DNA of 64,000 nt, from positions 248,001-312,000 of the forward strand of contig QQUA01000004.1 in NCBI GenBank assembly GCA_008501825.1. The letters are read 5' to 3'. The stretch is from Planctomycetota bacterium (lineage in GTDB: Bacteria > Planctomycetota > UBA1135). Numbering within the stretch: the stretch's first letter is position 1; each line of letters begins with the position of its first letter. Made by a program: the position numbers and the translations under genes. The notes below the pieces were generated by a model. The model saw only the letters and a list, made by a program, of their open reading frames with translations, was not told the DNA's origin and did not search any database. Below are positions 56,701 to 64,000 of the stretch, one piece after another.

Positions 56701-57617
56701 ACCCAGGAAGTCAGATCTGGATGACCCAAGGCATAACCGCTGTCGATAATGCCGACGCCGACGCCGTTGCCGGCATAAGTAGCCCTGGCCCAATCTTGGC
56801 TGACCATGACTGAAGAATGATCGTGAAAGGCTTCCGGATCGAAACGGGGCGCCAAAAAATGAACCCAAGATTCCTGCAACAACTCGGCCAGTTGAACCGC
56901 CGGTCCGGTCACAGCAAAGGTTCGCGTTCCGCTTCGATAAAGCTGCACTTCGAAACCGCGCCGTTCCAATTCAGTTTGGAAACGCCCGCCGCTTAGGCCG
57001 TTTTCATCCATTTGGCCGCCGCCGACTTCTTGTCCCATCAGCGCCACCCAGGCGGAAAGAAAATCACCGGGACCGGCTTGCTTCAATTCCGCTTCCAAAT
57101 TCGGATGCAGTTTGAATTTCGGCGGCGCCTGCCCGGCCCATCGCAACCAAGATTTGGCCGCCAAAGCCGGCAAACTTTGCCTCGGTACCCAAGCTTGAAT
57201 GGCCTGGTGAGGAAACACCGCCCAAGTGCGGATTCCCAAAGCCTCCAATTCCTGGAAATGCAGGCGACTGAGCTTGCCCCGGACTTGGACGTAAGCGAAC
57301 ACGCCTTTGCCGGCGCCGGCACTCAGGGCCAACTGGGGATCCAATCCCTCCGGGGCGACCCAAGTGCCTCCGGCGAAAGCTAGATCTCCCGGATCGGCGG
57401 CTACGCCGTGGCCACTGGCGGTTTCCAAACCGGGAAAGTTCGGTGTGCCGATGAGGGCGGGAGAAGGTCCGGTATCCGGAAGGAAGGGCATCGGCTGAAC
57501 CACACCGCTGTGGATGGGGACAGCTTCACCTAGGCGACTGGGGAGGTCGCCTTCCTGGGTTTGTGCCAAGCTTCCTTGCAGAAACGGCAGGACAAGCAAG
57601 GGGGCAAGAAAGTCCAT
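50745..57617 (-). CDS. Giant secreted subtilisin-like protease with twelve C-terminal repeats
   Basis: 2,290 residues from the ATG at 57617 (a GTG nine codons earlier is also in frame). Signal peptide MDFLAPLLVLPFLQGSLAQ; a propeptide-like region to about 270; peptidase S8 domain with Asp in GIIDSGYALGHPDL (about 290), His in GHGSHVAGT (about 327) and Ser in GTSSASAHVSG (about 515). Beta-rich domains follow, then twelve repeats of about 101 residues (about 836-2055), a partial thirteenth, and a C-terminal domain ending GVVVTP. It is likely a cell-surface or released protease with a stalk made of repeats. It is divergent from the FG-GAP gene at 57760 by 142 bp. Confidence 0.9.
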   Translation of the reverse strand: MDFLAPLLVLPFLQGSLAQTQEGDLPSRLGEAVPIHSGVVQPMPFLPDTGPSPALIGTPNFPGLETASGHGVAADPGDLAFAGGTWVAPEGLDPQLALSAGAGKGVFAYVQVRGKLSRLHFQELEALGIRTWAVFPHQAIQAWVPRQSLPALAAKSWLRWAGQAPPKFKLHPNLEAELKQAGPGDFLSAWVALMGQEVGGGQMDENGLSGGRFQTELERRGFEVQLYRSGTRTFAVTGPAVQLAELLQESWVHFLAPRFDPEAFHDHSSVMVSQDWARATYAGNGVGVGIIDSGYALGHPDLTSWVAGFDLTGLGAFNDGTGHGSHVAGTVLGNGSAMARHRGMAPGLGIGPFDRVYIGRFLDDFGQVVGDVADLYQDFAQPYTDASNRTTDPPLLVNCSWGIEPTVSAWTGTEQECIDVDQVVWDHQQAYVFAAGNAALQGVAMPGVAKNVLAVGSITDFESIQSQDDLGDISPTSSAGPAGDGRLKPEVTAPGSWVTSVDANQAAGYEVRQGTSSASAHVSGMLASVLEHYAFLFENNPKLLRAWTMATALKKGGDHPVDNTYGFGVANADRMHFSYTGMWEGTWIPFSFVNESGIWGQWNLTVPAGASRLILVLCWDEPPPSTIGGASPVQGHIDMWLDWDGDQVGGNTGDLLSNGDGNYQYFVIDNPPAGNHVIKFWPRDTDIDEDGLADDLYFSVARILDFDDVRPAADLQIVADPPGMAPGGTAVIRTEVHAPSHVALSTMLNLIDLPAGLDLVNTRVTMLDGTVADYGPGKRAVPMGAIRGSTARAVEFSFQGGVEGTYPVVFRSNNDNGPGLTGHSDSETVEVFVDGVKPGAVTLLDSPTHPSGVWVNQSDVILTWQEAFDDRAGIHGYATETTSTPTLPAPIRDLDAVVTTTENLADGEWYFNIRAQDRAGNWSDDYANYGPVRVDTVPPDLPTDLDSTSHQAQAWSNLPDLDYTWTPSADLHAGVSGYSILVDEDPQALPDTIAELGAVSQYSTTVGEGRWWFKIRPQDAAGNWADSFEFFGPIQIDMTEPGAASNLSSSTHPVGSWIHDNFVKMNWDLATDDASGVSGYSFSFSPSPSLPDEVKDLEDVDYRNQTVADGSWYFNIRTLDKAGNWDSDFVSYGPIQADNTPPGLVNNLDSTSHQPFVWSNVAQLDLQWTEPVEDGSGMDGYSIEVSAQSGVNPDQVKDIEEVLSHSVTLGEGTSFFSIRSVDNSGLWNSGFREFGPIWVDLTDPEAVTDLRSNTHTIGQWSRLDTVRFLWTGASDDRSGLDGYSVTTTANPTLPPEVKNLGNVGAVNLALTDGTWYFNIRSLDIAGNWDAEYENLGPFQIDLTQPDTVTGLSSTSHTISQWDSSNTLDFSWIPATDNLSGIGGYGISMQNAPTLPFDFPDIGNASSTSVTVTDGEWYFSIRSMDLAGNWDDDYAFVGPYWIDTLAPGRVSNLTSSSHPLATWVNYDQADFSWDAAVDAGSGIDGYSYDIDSQSSGIPDTIKDIEEVVSLQATLPEGNSFLSIRAVDNVGNWSGEYKLLGPFWVDLTDPSPVTNLGLVTHTLGQWSNDPEVQFGWTAATDAPSGLLGYSYEVAAAPGLPDAVQEIGDLIKVTETLAEGSWYFNIRAGDKADNWESTGASVGPVLIDLTEPDVVTQLVSSSHTPGVWSNQTQLDLQWNAASDNLSGVGAYSLSIKDSSLIPDEAAEIGPDLGYSATLVDGQWYFNIRSQDFAGNWDADFATLGPFQIDTVPPGAVSGLTSSSHAAGVWTNLATVDLSWNAAGDADSGLDGYSLVLDDQATTQPGTNKVIEEVTTYQTTLAEGLWYFHLRSTDNAGNWSPAHRNYGPILIDLSEPLAATNLSSSSHAVGVWSNQATVQFNWDEASDALSGLSGYSAEFQATPTLPTATQNIGAITGFSAQPGEGSWYLNLRSADVAGNWDSDFISYGPIQVDTTEPEAVTLLDSTSHQAGVWNQAVDVQMVWQAATDAFSGIQGYSVSVKATPSLPDAVEDLGAVEIYDLVLTEGSWYFNIRSLDQAGNWDGEAASFGPIQIDTSPPINPSVLVENGLPYTLDAVVDLNLDASDALSGVSEMRFSNDGLTWDVWQPFATTYSGWDLLAFGGSGGASELHTVYAQFRDALGHDSAVAEDRIYWAQETEASATSISQSLGGNVFFGLYCGYGFAGKEYVLLASASGTVPGTDVPATGGGSLHVDLNFDALTTDIQANFNQLPYTNFLGTLDFSGRSLAAVYQPGPGTIPASWVGRTLYFAGLVQDPPGSGSYAFAGAPVGVVVTP
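51450..55110 (-). repeat. Twelve tandem ~303-bp coding repeats in the subtilase gene
   Basis: Each unit encodes an Ig/FnIII-like domain: a start such as NLSSSSHAVGVWSN, a W strand, DxxSGxxGYS, a WYFNIRxxDxAGNW core and a GPxxID end. Units are about 101 codons and differ at many positions, so the DNA repeats are diverged and should be fairly stable to recombination. Confidence 0.85.
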
Positions 57618-57759
57618 GATTCCGATTCGCGAGGGGAGTTCCACGGCCTCCGGATGTCCTCCGGCGACCCCTAGCTACTTTATCCACAAATTCCCCCGAG
57701 AGATGCTTGCCGGGGCTCGGGATTCCGTCCTCTATACTCGCCTGCCCCCCTTTGTCGCC

Positions 57760-59400
57760 ATGTCAACGCCTTCCCCTCCCCGTTCTACCCACTCCCGCTT
57801 TCGCCGATTTTCTTGTTGGCCGGTCGCCCTGGCCCTGCTGTTGGCAGGCGAAATCGGTGCCCAGGAACTGCACTGGGACATCTTCGGACTGGCTTCCGGC
57901 GATAATTTCGGCCAATCGGTCGCCGGCATCGGCGATGTCAACCTCGACGGCATTCCCGACTTTGCCATCGGCTCCCCCGGCGACGACACCATGGCCGATC
58001 GAGGCGGTGCGGTCACGGTTTACTCCGGCGCAGACAGCTCGGTGCTCTATCAGGTGTTCGGCACGGAATACCACAACGGCCTGGGCCACCGCCTGGCTGC
58101 TGCCGGCGACCTCAACGCCGACGGCCGGCCGGATTTCTTGGTGAGTTCGGAGCACGACAACCCCAACCAGTTCCCCAGCGGCTTCGTCCAAGCCCGGTCC
58201 GGACCGGACGGCAGCCTGCTGCAGCAATGGGATGGTTGGACCGATTGGGACCACTTCGGCCACGCCATCGCCGGCGCCGGAGACGTCAACGGCGACGGCT
58301 TCGACGACGTCATCATCGGTGCCCCGCAAAACAGTTGGCACGGAGTCGGCTCAGGCTCGGCTTTCGTGTTTTCCGGCAGTGATGGCAGTCAGTTGCACAT
58401 GTTCCATGGCGGATCGCCGTGGGAGCTGCTCGGCCAGTCGGTCACCGGAGCCGGCGACGTCAACGGCGACGGATTCGCCGACTTCGGCATCGGCGCCCGT
58501 CTCTATGACGCCGGCCAGCGCACCGACGCCGGCGGCGCCTGGGTGCACTCCGGAGTCGACGGCACCGTGTTGGTCAGTTACACCGGCCGTAAGAAAAAAG
58601 ACCACTTCGGCGTGTCCATGGCCGGGCTGGGCGATTTGAACCAGGACGGGGTCCCGGATCTGGTGGTCGGCGGTATGAACGACCACACCAATTTGGAACG
58701 GCCGGGATTCATTCGCGCCCTGTCCAACGCCGACGGCGAGGTGCTGTACACCATCAATTACGACCAGATCGGCGAAGGTTTCGGGGCGGTGGTCGCCAGT
58801 GCCGGCGACGTCGACGGCGACGGCGTTCAAGACATCATGGTCGGCGCCCCCTGGGGCGGCACCTACAACGGCTCGGGGCTGGGCTCCGGCGCCCTTCGCA
58901 TCTACTCCGGCTTCACCGGTTACCGCTTGGTGTACCTGGAAGGCCCCAGCGCCGGAGTCGCCCTCGGCACCGCCTTGGGCGGTCTCGGCGACATCACCGG
59001 CGACCATCTGGACGATTGGATCGTCGGCGTGCCCAATTCCGGAACTACCGGCCGCGCCCAGCTTTACCGCAGTCCGACCGAGCCCTGGCTGCGGGCGGAA
59101 AACTTCGTCTCCGGCCAAGTGACCACTTTGATCGCGGAAAACTGCGTTCCCGGCGCCCCGGTCACTTTCTACTACAGCCTGAGCGGCCTCGGTCAGACCG
59201 TGCTTCCCGGCACCGTGCTCGACCTGGCCCCGCCGGTCACCGAGGCCGGCAACGCCTCCGCGGACGTTTCCGGGGTGGCGCAATTTAGTTCGCCCCTCCC
59301 TCCCGGCACTTCCGGCCTGAAGGTTTACCTCCAGGCCTACCAGAAGCCGCCGCAAGCCAACTGGCAAGGCAGCACGGTGGTGCACGCCGAGATCCAGTGA
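57760..59400 (+). CDS. Secreted seven-bladed FG-GAP protein with shared C-terminal module
   Basis: 546 residues from the ATG at 57760; the open frame extends to 57514 but that part overlaps the divergent subtilase gene. The signal peptide (RRFSCWPVALALLLAGEIGAQ) precedes seven FG-GAP loops (GDVNLDGIPDF, GDLNADGRPDF, GDVNGDGFDDV, GDVNGDGFADF, GDLNQDGVPDL, GDVDGDGVQDI, GDITGDHLDDW), predicted to fold as a calcium-binding propeller. The last about 100 residues (ENCVPGAPVTFYYSLSGLGQT...LKVYLQAYQK) repeat the module of two other window proteins. Binding or adhesion role inferred. Confidence 0.86.
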   Translation: MSTPSPPRSTHSRFRRFSCWPVALALLLAGEIGAQELHWDIFGLASGDNFGQSVAGIGDVNLDGIPDFAIGSPGDDTMADRGGAVTVYSGADSSVLYQVFGTEYHNGLGHRLAAAGDLNADGRPDFLVSSEHDNPNQFPSGFVQARSGPDGSLLQQWDGWTDWDHFGHAIAGAGDVNGDGFDDVIIGAPQNSWHGVGSGSAFVFSGSDGSQLHMFHGGSPWELLGQSVTGAGDVNGDGFADFGIGARLYDAGQRTDAGGAWVHSGVDGTVLVSYTGRKKKDHFGVSMAGLGDLNQDGVPDLVVGGMNDHTNLERPGFIRALSNADGEVLYTINYDQIGEGFGAVVASAGDVDGDGVQDIMVGAPWGGTYNGSGLGSGALRIYSGFTGYRLVYLEGPSAGVALGTALGGLGDITGDHLDDWIVGVPNSGTTGRAQLYRSPTEPWLRAENFVSGQVTTLIAENCVPGAPVTFYYSLSGLGQTVLPGTVLDLAPPVTEAGNASADVSGVAQFSSPLPPGTSGLKVYLQAYQKPPQANWQGSTVVHAEIQ

Positions 59401-59712
59401 AGTTCCCCCGGCCCCTCCATAAATGCAACATGGAAAGATTGTTGCGTAAATTCGGTGCAAAACCGGTTATGGAGAGCTGGCGGAACTTCTAGTTCCCCCC
59501 AAAGAAAACTCGAACCTTGGCCCCTTTTCCTGCCTCATAATTCATGCAGGAGCTTGAGGACCGCATTCAAGTCCCGCTCAAGCCTCCCCGAACCTGGCTA
59601 GGCGAACAGGGTCTCGTTCGGATTTCCCCTCACCCTCTTCTCCTTTCCAAGATCCAAGGAAAGGGCCTGCACTTTCCCTCCTTCAATCCCTAAACATCGA
59701 CCTAGGAAACAG
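59401..59712. other. Gene-free 312-bp leader region
   Basis: No gene-like frame was found between the FG-GAP gene and the 1,007-residue protein. An inverted pair TGCAAC/GTTGCG lies near 59424-59446. The next gene's GTG has an AGGA about 6 nt upstream. The region probably holds a promoter and a long 5' leader; no -35/-10 pair with good spacing could be named. Confidence 0.35.
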
Positions 59713-62700
59713 GTGAATCACCCGAAACTCCATGCCCTCGGAGCTGGAATCCTGTTGACCGCGACGGCTGGCCTTATGGCTCAGTCCACACCGGCGCAAC
59801 AAAGCTCCGATCAACCTCTCCCCGAACATCGAGTTGTTGAAACTCGAGTCAACACTTTTACCCATTCCACCCAGTGGAATCAGTCTCTGGACATCGACGG
59901 CCAGGGCAGGATTCTGGTGGCTTGGGGCAGCAAGCGGCAAGAACACGGCAACTTCGGCGTATTTGGCCAGTTGTTGGACCCCCTCGGACGGCCGCTCGGC
60001 ACCGAACTTCACATCAATGAGTTCATGCCCGGCAACCAGATCGAACCGGCGGTCGCTTTCGCCGACAACGGCGTAGCCTGGGTCGCCTGGTGCTCGCTGG
60101 CCGGTCAAGACCAAAGCCAAGGAGGGGTTTACCTGCGCCGCCTGGCCGATCAGTCGGTGGAAACGGAAGACGGCAAAAAGGCCTTCTTCGGCCCCACCGG
60201 CGGTGAAATCCAAGTCAACCAAACCACCGACGGCGACCAACTCGATCCCGCCGTGGCCGTGCACGCCAACGGCACCGTGATGGTTTCTTGGGTTTCCCAC
60301 CACAGCGGCCAGCCCACTGCCTACGGCCGGCTGTTCAACGCTCAGGGCGAAGCCTTGACCGCTGAATTCGCCCTCAGTGGCGCCAAGGACGGCCGCGAGA
60401 GCCTGCCCACCCTGGCCACCCTTGACCACGGCCGCTTCGTCGCCGTTTGGGCTCGGGCCGAGATGGATGGCATGCCCGAAGGCGTGTACGGCCGCATTTT
60501 CGATCGCGAAGGCCAAGCCACCGGCGACGTCTTCCCGATCCATGAAGCCGGCACCGGCCGTCATCTGGAGCCTTCCTTGGATTCCAACGGCGCCAACGCC
60601 TTTGCCGTGGCCTGGATGCGGACCGAAAACAACAGCGATTACCAAGTGCTCGCCCGCCGCTTCGATGGCGAAGGCCGGGCCCAAGGGGAAACCCAGGTAT
60701 TGCCGGAAACCACCGATGGCTACGCCAATGGCGCCACCTTGACCATGAAGGCGGACGGCCGCTTCTTGGTGGCTTGGACCGCCCACCTGGACAAGAGCTC
60801 CGAGGAAGTCGGCCAGTTCATGGAGCGTCAGGCCGACATCCGCGGTCAGATGTTCGCCGCCGACGGCCAAGCCCTGAGCGGCGTCCGTCGTCTGAACTTG
60901 GAACATGATGGCAAGCAAAGCCTGCAAGTCGGCCTGAACAGCCGCCATGCCGTTTGGTCCGACCTGGATCAACTGGCCTTGGTGTGGAGCGGTCGCATCA
61001 GCGGCGACGGCAGCGGCATCGGCCTCACCTTGATGGCTCCGGAAAGCCTGAACCCGGTGGCCCCGCCGGCGATCGAGCCGGTGGCCGCTCTGGACGGCGT
61101 CGCCAGGCAGATGCTGCATGAGCAGATCGAAGCCATGCCGGAATGGGATCCGAACTGGGTCAGTGACGCACATTTGCCGAATCCGCCGCCGGCCGGCGCC
61201 GACTTCGGCTTCACCCCCTTCACCTCCACCGGCTGGAACCCGCCTGACCCCGACTTGGCCGTCGGCCCCAACCACATCGTGGCGGTGGTCAACGTCGACA
61301 TGCGATTCTTCGACAAGTCCGGTAACCAGCAGTTCAACACCGGCTTGGAATCCTTCTTCGGCACTTCCGGCTTCGTGTTCGACCCGGTCGCCCTGTACGA
61401 CCCGCACGACGATCGCTACGTGATCGCCTGCGCCGAGCACGCCGGCAGCACCGATTACTTCACCTTCGCCGTCTCCGACGACAACGACCCGAACGGCACC
61501 TGGCACAAGTACCGGGTCAACATCAATTCCTTGTGCAGCTTCGTCGACTTCGAAAACCTCGGCGTCAGCGAAAACGCTTACTACGTGGTGGCGGACTGCT
61601 TCGGTAACGGCCGCAACTACATCCACGTCATTGACAAGGCTTCGGTGTTGAGCGGCGGTTCGATCAGCGTCACCCACCGTTTGAGCGTTTCCGGCATCAT
61701 CTCCATGGGTGCCACCAAGAACTACGACACCGGTTCGGAAGGCTACTTCGCCAGCTCTTACAGCCCCGGCTCGCCCAACATCGGCATTCGTGCGATTACC
61801 GATCCCGCCGGTTCGGCCACCTTGCACACCTACAACTTGAACGTCGGCAGCTTCTCCAACCCGCCCGACGCCGAGCAATTGGGAACCAGCAACCGGGCCG
61901 ACACCATTGATCACCGGATCAAGAACGGTGTTGTACGGGACGGCATCATGTACATCTGCCACAACGTCAACGGTGGCGACGGCGCCGCCAAGGTGCGTTG
62001 GTACAAGATCGACTTGCGCGGCTGGCCGACTTCGGGCAACAACCCGACTCTGCTGGACAGCGGCGACGTAGATCCCGGCAACAACGTGGACACCTGGTTC
62101 GGCGACATCAACGTGGATGCCAACGGCACCATGGCGATCGCTTACAACCAGTCTTCGCCTAACGAGTACATCGGCGTTTACCGCACCTACCGGACCACCA
62201 GCGACGCCGCTGGAACCCTTCGCCCGGGTGTGGAAATGCAAACCAGCACCTCGCCGGAAACCGGCTCCCGCTGGGGCGACTACGCCGGCTTGGAAGAAGA
62301 TCCGTCCGCTCCGGGCACCTTCTGGAACCACCACGAGTACCGCACTTCGAGCTGGCGCACCTGGTGCGGCTCCTTCACCCCGGATACCGGCGGTGGCAGC
62401 TTGCAGTTGAGCCAAAGCCAGTTGTTCCGTGGCGCTACCGCGGTGTTCACTTGCGACAACGCCAACAACGGCGAGACCGTGTACTTCCTGTACAGCCTTG
62501 CCGGTCAAGGCGTCGGTCCCTGCCCGGGTAGCCTCGGCGGCATGTGCTTGGACATCCTGGCTCCGGTCACCATTACCGGTACCGCCACCGCCAACGCCGG
62601 CGGCACCGCTCAGTTGACCATCACCGTTCCCTCCACGGCGCCCTTGGTTCCGGTCTACTCCCAGGCCGTGGTCCAGCGTGGCGTCGGTGGCGTGGATTCG

Positions 62701-62736
62701 GACAAGTCCAACGTCACGGTGGAAACCATCCAGTAA
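59713..62736 (+). CDS. Large secreted beta-rich protein with shared C-terminal module, likely well expressed
   Basis: 1,007 residues starting at GTG with AGGA upstream. The signal peptide is MNHPKLHALGAGILLTATAGLMAQ. Residues about 45-460 contain diverged repeats of the type GVYGRIFDREGQ...FVAVW, suggesting a propeller; residues about 500-880 (DPDLAVGPNHIVAVVNVDMRFFDK) form a second beta-rich half; the final about 110 residues carry the shared module (NGETVYFLYSLAGQG, CLDILAPV). Codons end in C far more than in neighbouring genes (AAC, TTC, GAC), a sign of high expression. Two terminators follow. The antisense open frame of 941 codons is a by-product of this bias. Confidence 0.82.
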   Translation: MNHPKLHALGAGILLTATAGLMAQSTPAQQSSDQPLPEHRVVETRVNTFTHSTQWNQSLDIDGQGRILVAWGSKRQEHGNFGVFGQLLDPLGRPLGTELHINEFMPGNQIEPAVAFADNGVAWVAWCSLAGQDQSQGGVYLRRLADQSVETEDGKKAFFGPTGGEIQVNQTTDGDQLDPAVAVHANGTVMVSWVSHHSGQPTAYGRLFNAQGEALTAEFALSGAKDGRESLPTLATLDHGRFVAVWARAEMDGMPEGVYGRIFDREGQATGDVFPIHEAGTGRHLEPSLDSNGANAFAVAWMRTENNSDYQVLARRFDGEGRAQGETQVLPETTDGYANGATLTMKADGRFLVAWTAHLDKSSEEVGQFMERQADIRGQMFAADGQALSGVRRLNLEHDGKQSLQVGLNSRHAVWSDLDQLALVWSGRISGDGSGIGLTLMAPESLNPVAPPAIEPVAALDGVARQMLHEQIEAMPEWDPNWVSDAHLPNPPPAGADFGFTPFTSTGWNPPDPDLAVGPNHIVAVVNVDMRFFDKSGNQQFNTGLESFFGTSGFVFDPVALYDPHDDRYVIACAEHAGSTDYFTFAVSDDNDPNGTWHKYRVNINSLCSFVDFENLGVSENAYYVVADCFGNGRNYIHVIDKASVLSGGSISVTHRLSVSGIISMGATKNYDTGSEGYFASSYSPGSPNIGIRAITDPAGSATLHTYNLNVGSFSNPPDAEQLGTSNRADTIDHRIKNGVVRDGIMYICHNVNGGDGAAKVRWYKIDLRGWPTSGNNPTLLDSGDVDPGNNVDTWFGDINVDANGTMAIAYNQSSPNEYIGVYRTYRTTSDAAGTLRPGVEMQTSTSPETGSRWGDYAGLEEDPSAPGTFWNHHEYRTSSWRTWCGSFTPDTGGGSLQLSQSQLFRGATAVFTCDNANNGETVYFLYSLAGQGVGPCPGSLGGMCLDILAPVTITGTATANAGGTAQLTITVPSTAPLVPVYSQAVVQRGVGGVDSDKSNVTVETIQ

Positions 62737-62773
62737 GTTCGCTGGATCCTTCGGGCCTATCGCCCGAGACGAG

Positions 62774-62805
62774 CGCCCCGGTTTCGGCCGGGGCGTTCTT
62801 TTTTT
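62774..62805 (+). terminator. Strong intrinsic terminator
   Basis: CGCCCCGG/CCGGGGCG (62774-62781 with 62788-62795) is a perfect 8-bp stem with a 6-nt loop and is followed by TTCTTTTTTT. It ends the 1,007-residue protein message 37 bp after the stop. Confidence 0.93.
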
Positions 62806-62833
62806 GTTTCAGCATGCACCAGCCTTCATCATG

Positions 62834-62869
62834 AAAAACAGCCCGACCGATGGATCGGCCGGGCTTTTT
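62834..62869. terminator. Bidirectional intrinsic terminator
   Basis: AGCCCGACCGAT (62840-62851) pairs with ATCGGCCGGGCT (62854-62865), one mismatch, flanked by five A on the left and five T on the right. It can serve both the plus-strand gene and the minus-strand hydrolase that ends at 62889. Confidence 0.88.
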
Positions 62870-62888
62870 GCTTGCGAATGGGTGGGTT

Positions 62889-64000
62889 CTACTGAGGGAA
62901 GGCTTGGCTGGGAAGCACGGCAATTCGATATTCGGTGACCGAGTCGATGAATTGATTTTCCAGGCGGACTTCCGAACCGTTCCAGCTCCATTCCGCAGGG
63001 GAAAGTCGTTGCCCATCTCGCCAAACTCCCAGTTGCGACCAGCGACTGAAATCCCCACGCAACACCAGGGACGGCGTTAAGACCTCACCCGGATCCGGCA
63101 CCAGGGCGGGATCGAAAGTCGGCTCGACCAAAGGCTGCACTTGCAAGGACAAGGGCCGGTTGGCCCGTAACTCCAAACCGGCGACGCCCAGATCGAAGGC
63201 AATTTCCGCCACCCGAACCAATTCCGCCTCCAGCCGGTTCCGGGCGTTGACACGACTGACTCGAACCGCTCCGGGTTTGTTCAACCAAGGCGTCGAGATG
63301 TCCATTTCCACCCAAAACGCCCGGGTGTGCTCATCGGTGTAGCTCTTGTACACCACCGTTTCCGGATTGTGCTGCAAGCTGCGGCGGTCGAAGAACTCGA
63401 ACATGCCGATCAAATTTCCCGGGTTCTGCGGATCTTCTACACCGAGATCGGTGCCGTTGATCGGAGTTCCATGCAACCACTTCGGATCGGTGGAATGGCC
63501 AACGGGCGTAAACATAAAGGCCCAGTCATAGCCTTCCGGATGTCTTCCGTGCAACTCTTCCAGTACCGGAGTGTGGCCGAAACAAAGAGCGGGCGAATGA
63601 CAAGCACTCCAAGAAGCGTCCTCGGTAATGTGCCAGCCGTGCAAGAAAGGTGCATTGGCGGGAGTGTTGTTGGCAGTCGTATCCAGCAATCCGTGGCCGT
63701 GGAACACCGGCAAATTGAAAGCGTTTTCAATCAGGAAACGTCCGCTGGTAATGGAATACATGGTGTCGACAAAGGGGCTGTCTCCCGGTTCTCCTCCGAC
63801 CATGCCTTCCTTGCAAGCCCGGGGTTCGGGCCGCCGAATATAGACTTCAAACATGTCGATCGCCGGACCTAGGGGAGCGATCGCAGCGAACAGATCCGGA
63901 TTTTTCAAACCGATGATGTACGACCCGCGGCCGCCCATGGAGAATCCGGTGAGATAAACCCGATCCAAATCGATGGGAAAGTTGAGAGCCGCCCAATCGA
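62889..64000 (-). CDS. Alpha/beta hydrolase (esterase/prolyl-oligopeptidase-like), 5' end cut by window edge
   Basis: The frame is open through base 64000; about 370 residues are visible. DRVYLTGFSMGGRGSY contains the GxSxG nucleophile elbow, preceded by DWAALNFPIDL. HGHGLLDTTANNTPA gives the Asp-loop region and TPVGHSTDP a candidate catalytic His. The C-terminal about 170 residues are beta-rich (FDRRSLQHNPETVVYKS...YRIAVLP), an extra domain beyond the hydrolase. The N-terminus, including any signal peptide, is missing. Possibly a secreted esterase or peptidase; substrate unknown. It ends 20 bp from a bidirectional terminator. Confidence 0.8.
   Translation of the reverse strand, partial: DWAALNFPIDLDRVYLTGFSMGGRGSYIIGLKNPDLFAAIAPLGPAIDMFEVYIRRPEPRACKEGMVGGEPGDSPFVDTMYSITSGRFLIENAFNLPVFHGHGLLDTTANNTPANAPFLHGWHITEDASWSACHSPALCFGHTPVLEELHGRHPEGYDWAFMFTPVGHSTDPKWLHGTPINGTDLGVEDPQNPGNLIGMFEFFDRRSLQHNPETVVYKSYTDEHTRAFWVEMDISTPWLNKPGAVRVSRVNARNRLEAELVRVAEIAFDLGVAGLELRANRPLSLQVQPLVEPTFDPALVPDPGEVLTPSLVLRGDFSRWSQLGVWRDGQRLSPAEWSWNGSEVRLENQFIDSVTEYRIAVLPSQAFPQ

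Noticed and set aside
57514-57759. 5' extension of the FG-GAP frame
   Set aside because: It overlaps the divergent subtilase start and the signal peptide begins only at the ATG at 57760.
59683-62508. Open frame of 941 codons on the minus strand
   Set aside because: It is fully antisense to the 1,007-residue secreted protein, low in complexity (Val/Ala/Gly rich), and has no recognisable domain; it arises from the C-ending codon bias of the real gene.

Overview
The window reads as a moderately GC-rich bacterial chromosome segment, most likely from the Planctomycetota. Evidence for this is a DUF1592 cytochrome-like gene coupled to a DUF1552 gene, a CxPSR sulfatase, a membrane Ser/Thr kinase beside an ECF sigma factor and a carboxypeptidase-regulatory-like protein, and several very large secreted proteins (FG-GAP propellers, a repeat-rich subtilase) sharing a C-terminal module. 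The phylum is inferred from gene families; no rRNA or tRNA gene was seen. Genes are dense on both strands and many neighbours overlap by ATGA.

Layout. 1-6.2 kb: a secreted S41 protease (3' end cut off by the window) divergent from a kinase - ECF sigma - large exported protein row; the kinase sensor domain matches the protease N-terminus. 6.2-13.3 kb: a minus-strand efflux block (ArsR repressor, RND adaptor, RND permease, and an MMPL-type exporter behind a structured leader). 13.4-18.7 kb: prmA, nth, an FG-GAP protein, a GNAT and a MATE exporter. 18.7-23.5 kb: the DUF1592/DUF1552 pair, with the second gene entered at its extreme 3' end by a 1,139-bp insertion sequence with 26-bp inverted repeats. 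23.5-28.8 kb: bifunctional FtcD, an SDR, a lipoprotein sulfatase and a cysteine-synthase-like enzyme with a Cys-rich tail. 28.8-31.6 kb: a tight five-gene minus-strand operon. 31.7-35.6 kb: a MerR regulator overlapping a fused isobutyryl-CoA mutase (icmF).

35.7-50.7 kb: a small membrane protein, a secreted alpha/alpha-toroid protein with a discoidin-like end, a Sir2 deacylase, two tandem giant paralogous lipoproteins, a membrane protein overlapping an atypical sigma factor, and an NCS2-like permease. 50.7-64 kb: a secretome block with a 2,290-residue subtilase carrying twelve ~101-residue repeats, a seven-bladed FG-GAP protein, a 1,007-residue secreted protein with C-ending codon bias and two strong terminators behind it, and an alpha/beta hydrolase cut off by the window end.

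Together the segment mixes housekeeping genes (prmA, nth, ftcD, icmF, cobB) with envelope signalling, efflux and secretion functions. No CRISPR array, prophage or classical defence island was seen. The least explained elements are the kinase/protease shared domain, the tandem lipoproteins next to the sigma/membrane-protein pair, and the leader ahead of the MMPL gene. Several start codons were moved from the longest open frame to an internal ATG or GTG; these are noted per gene.
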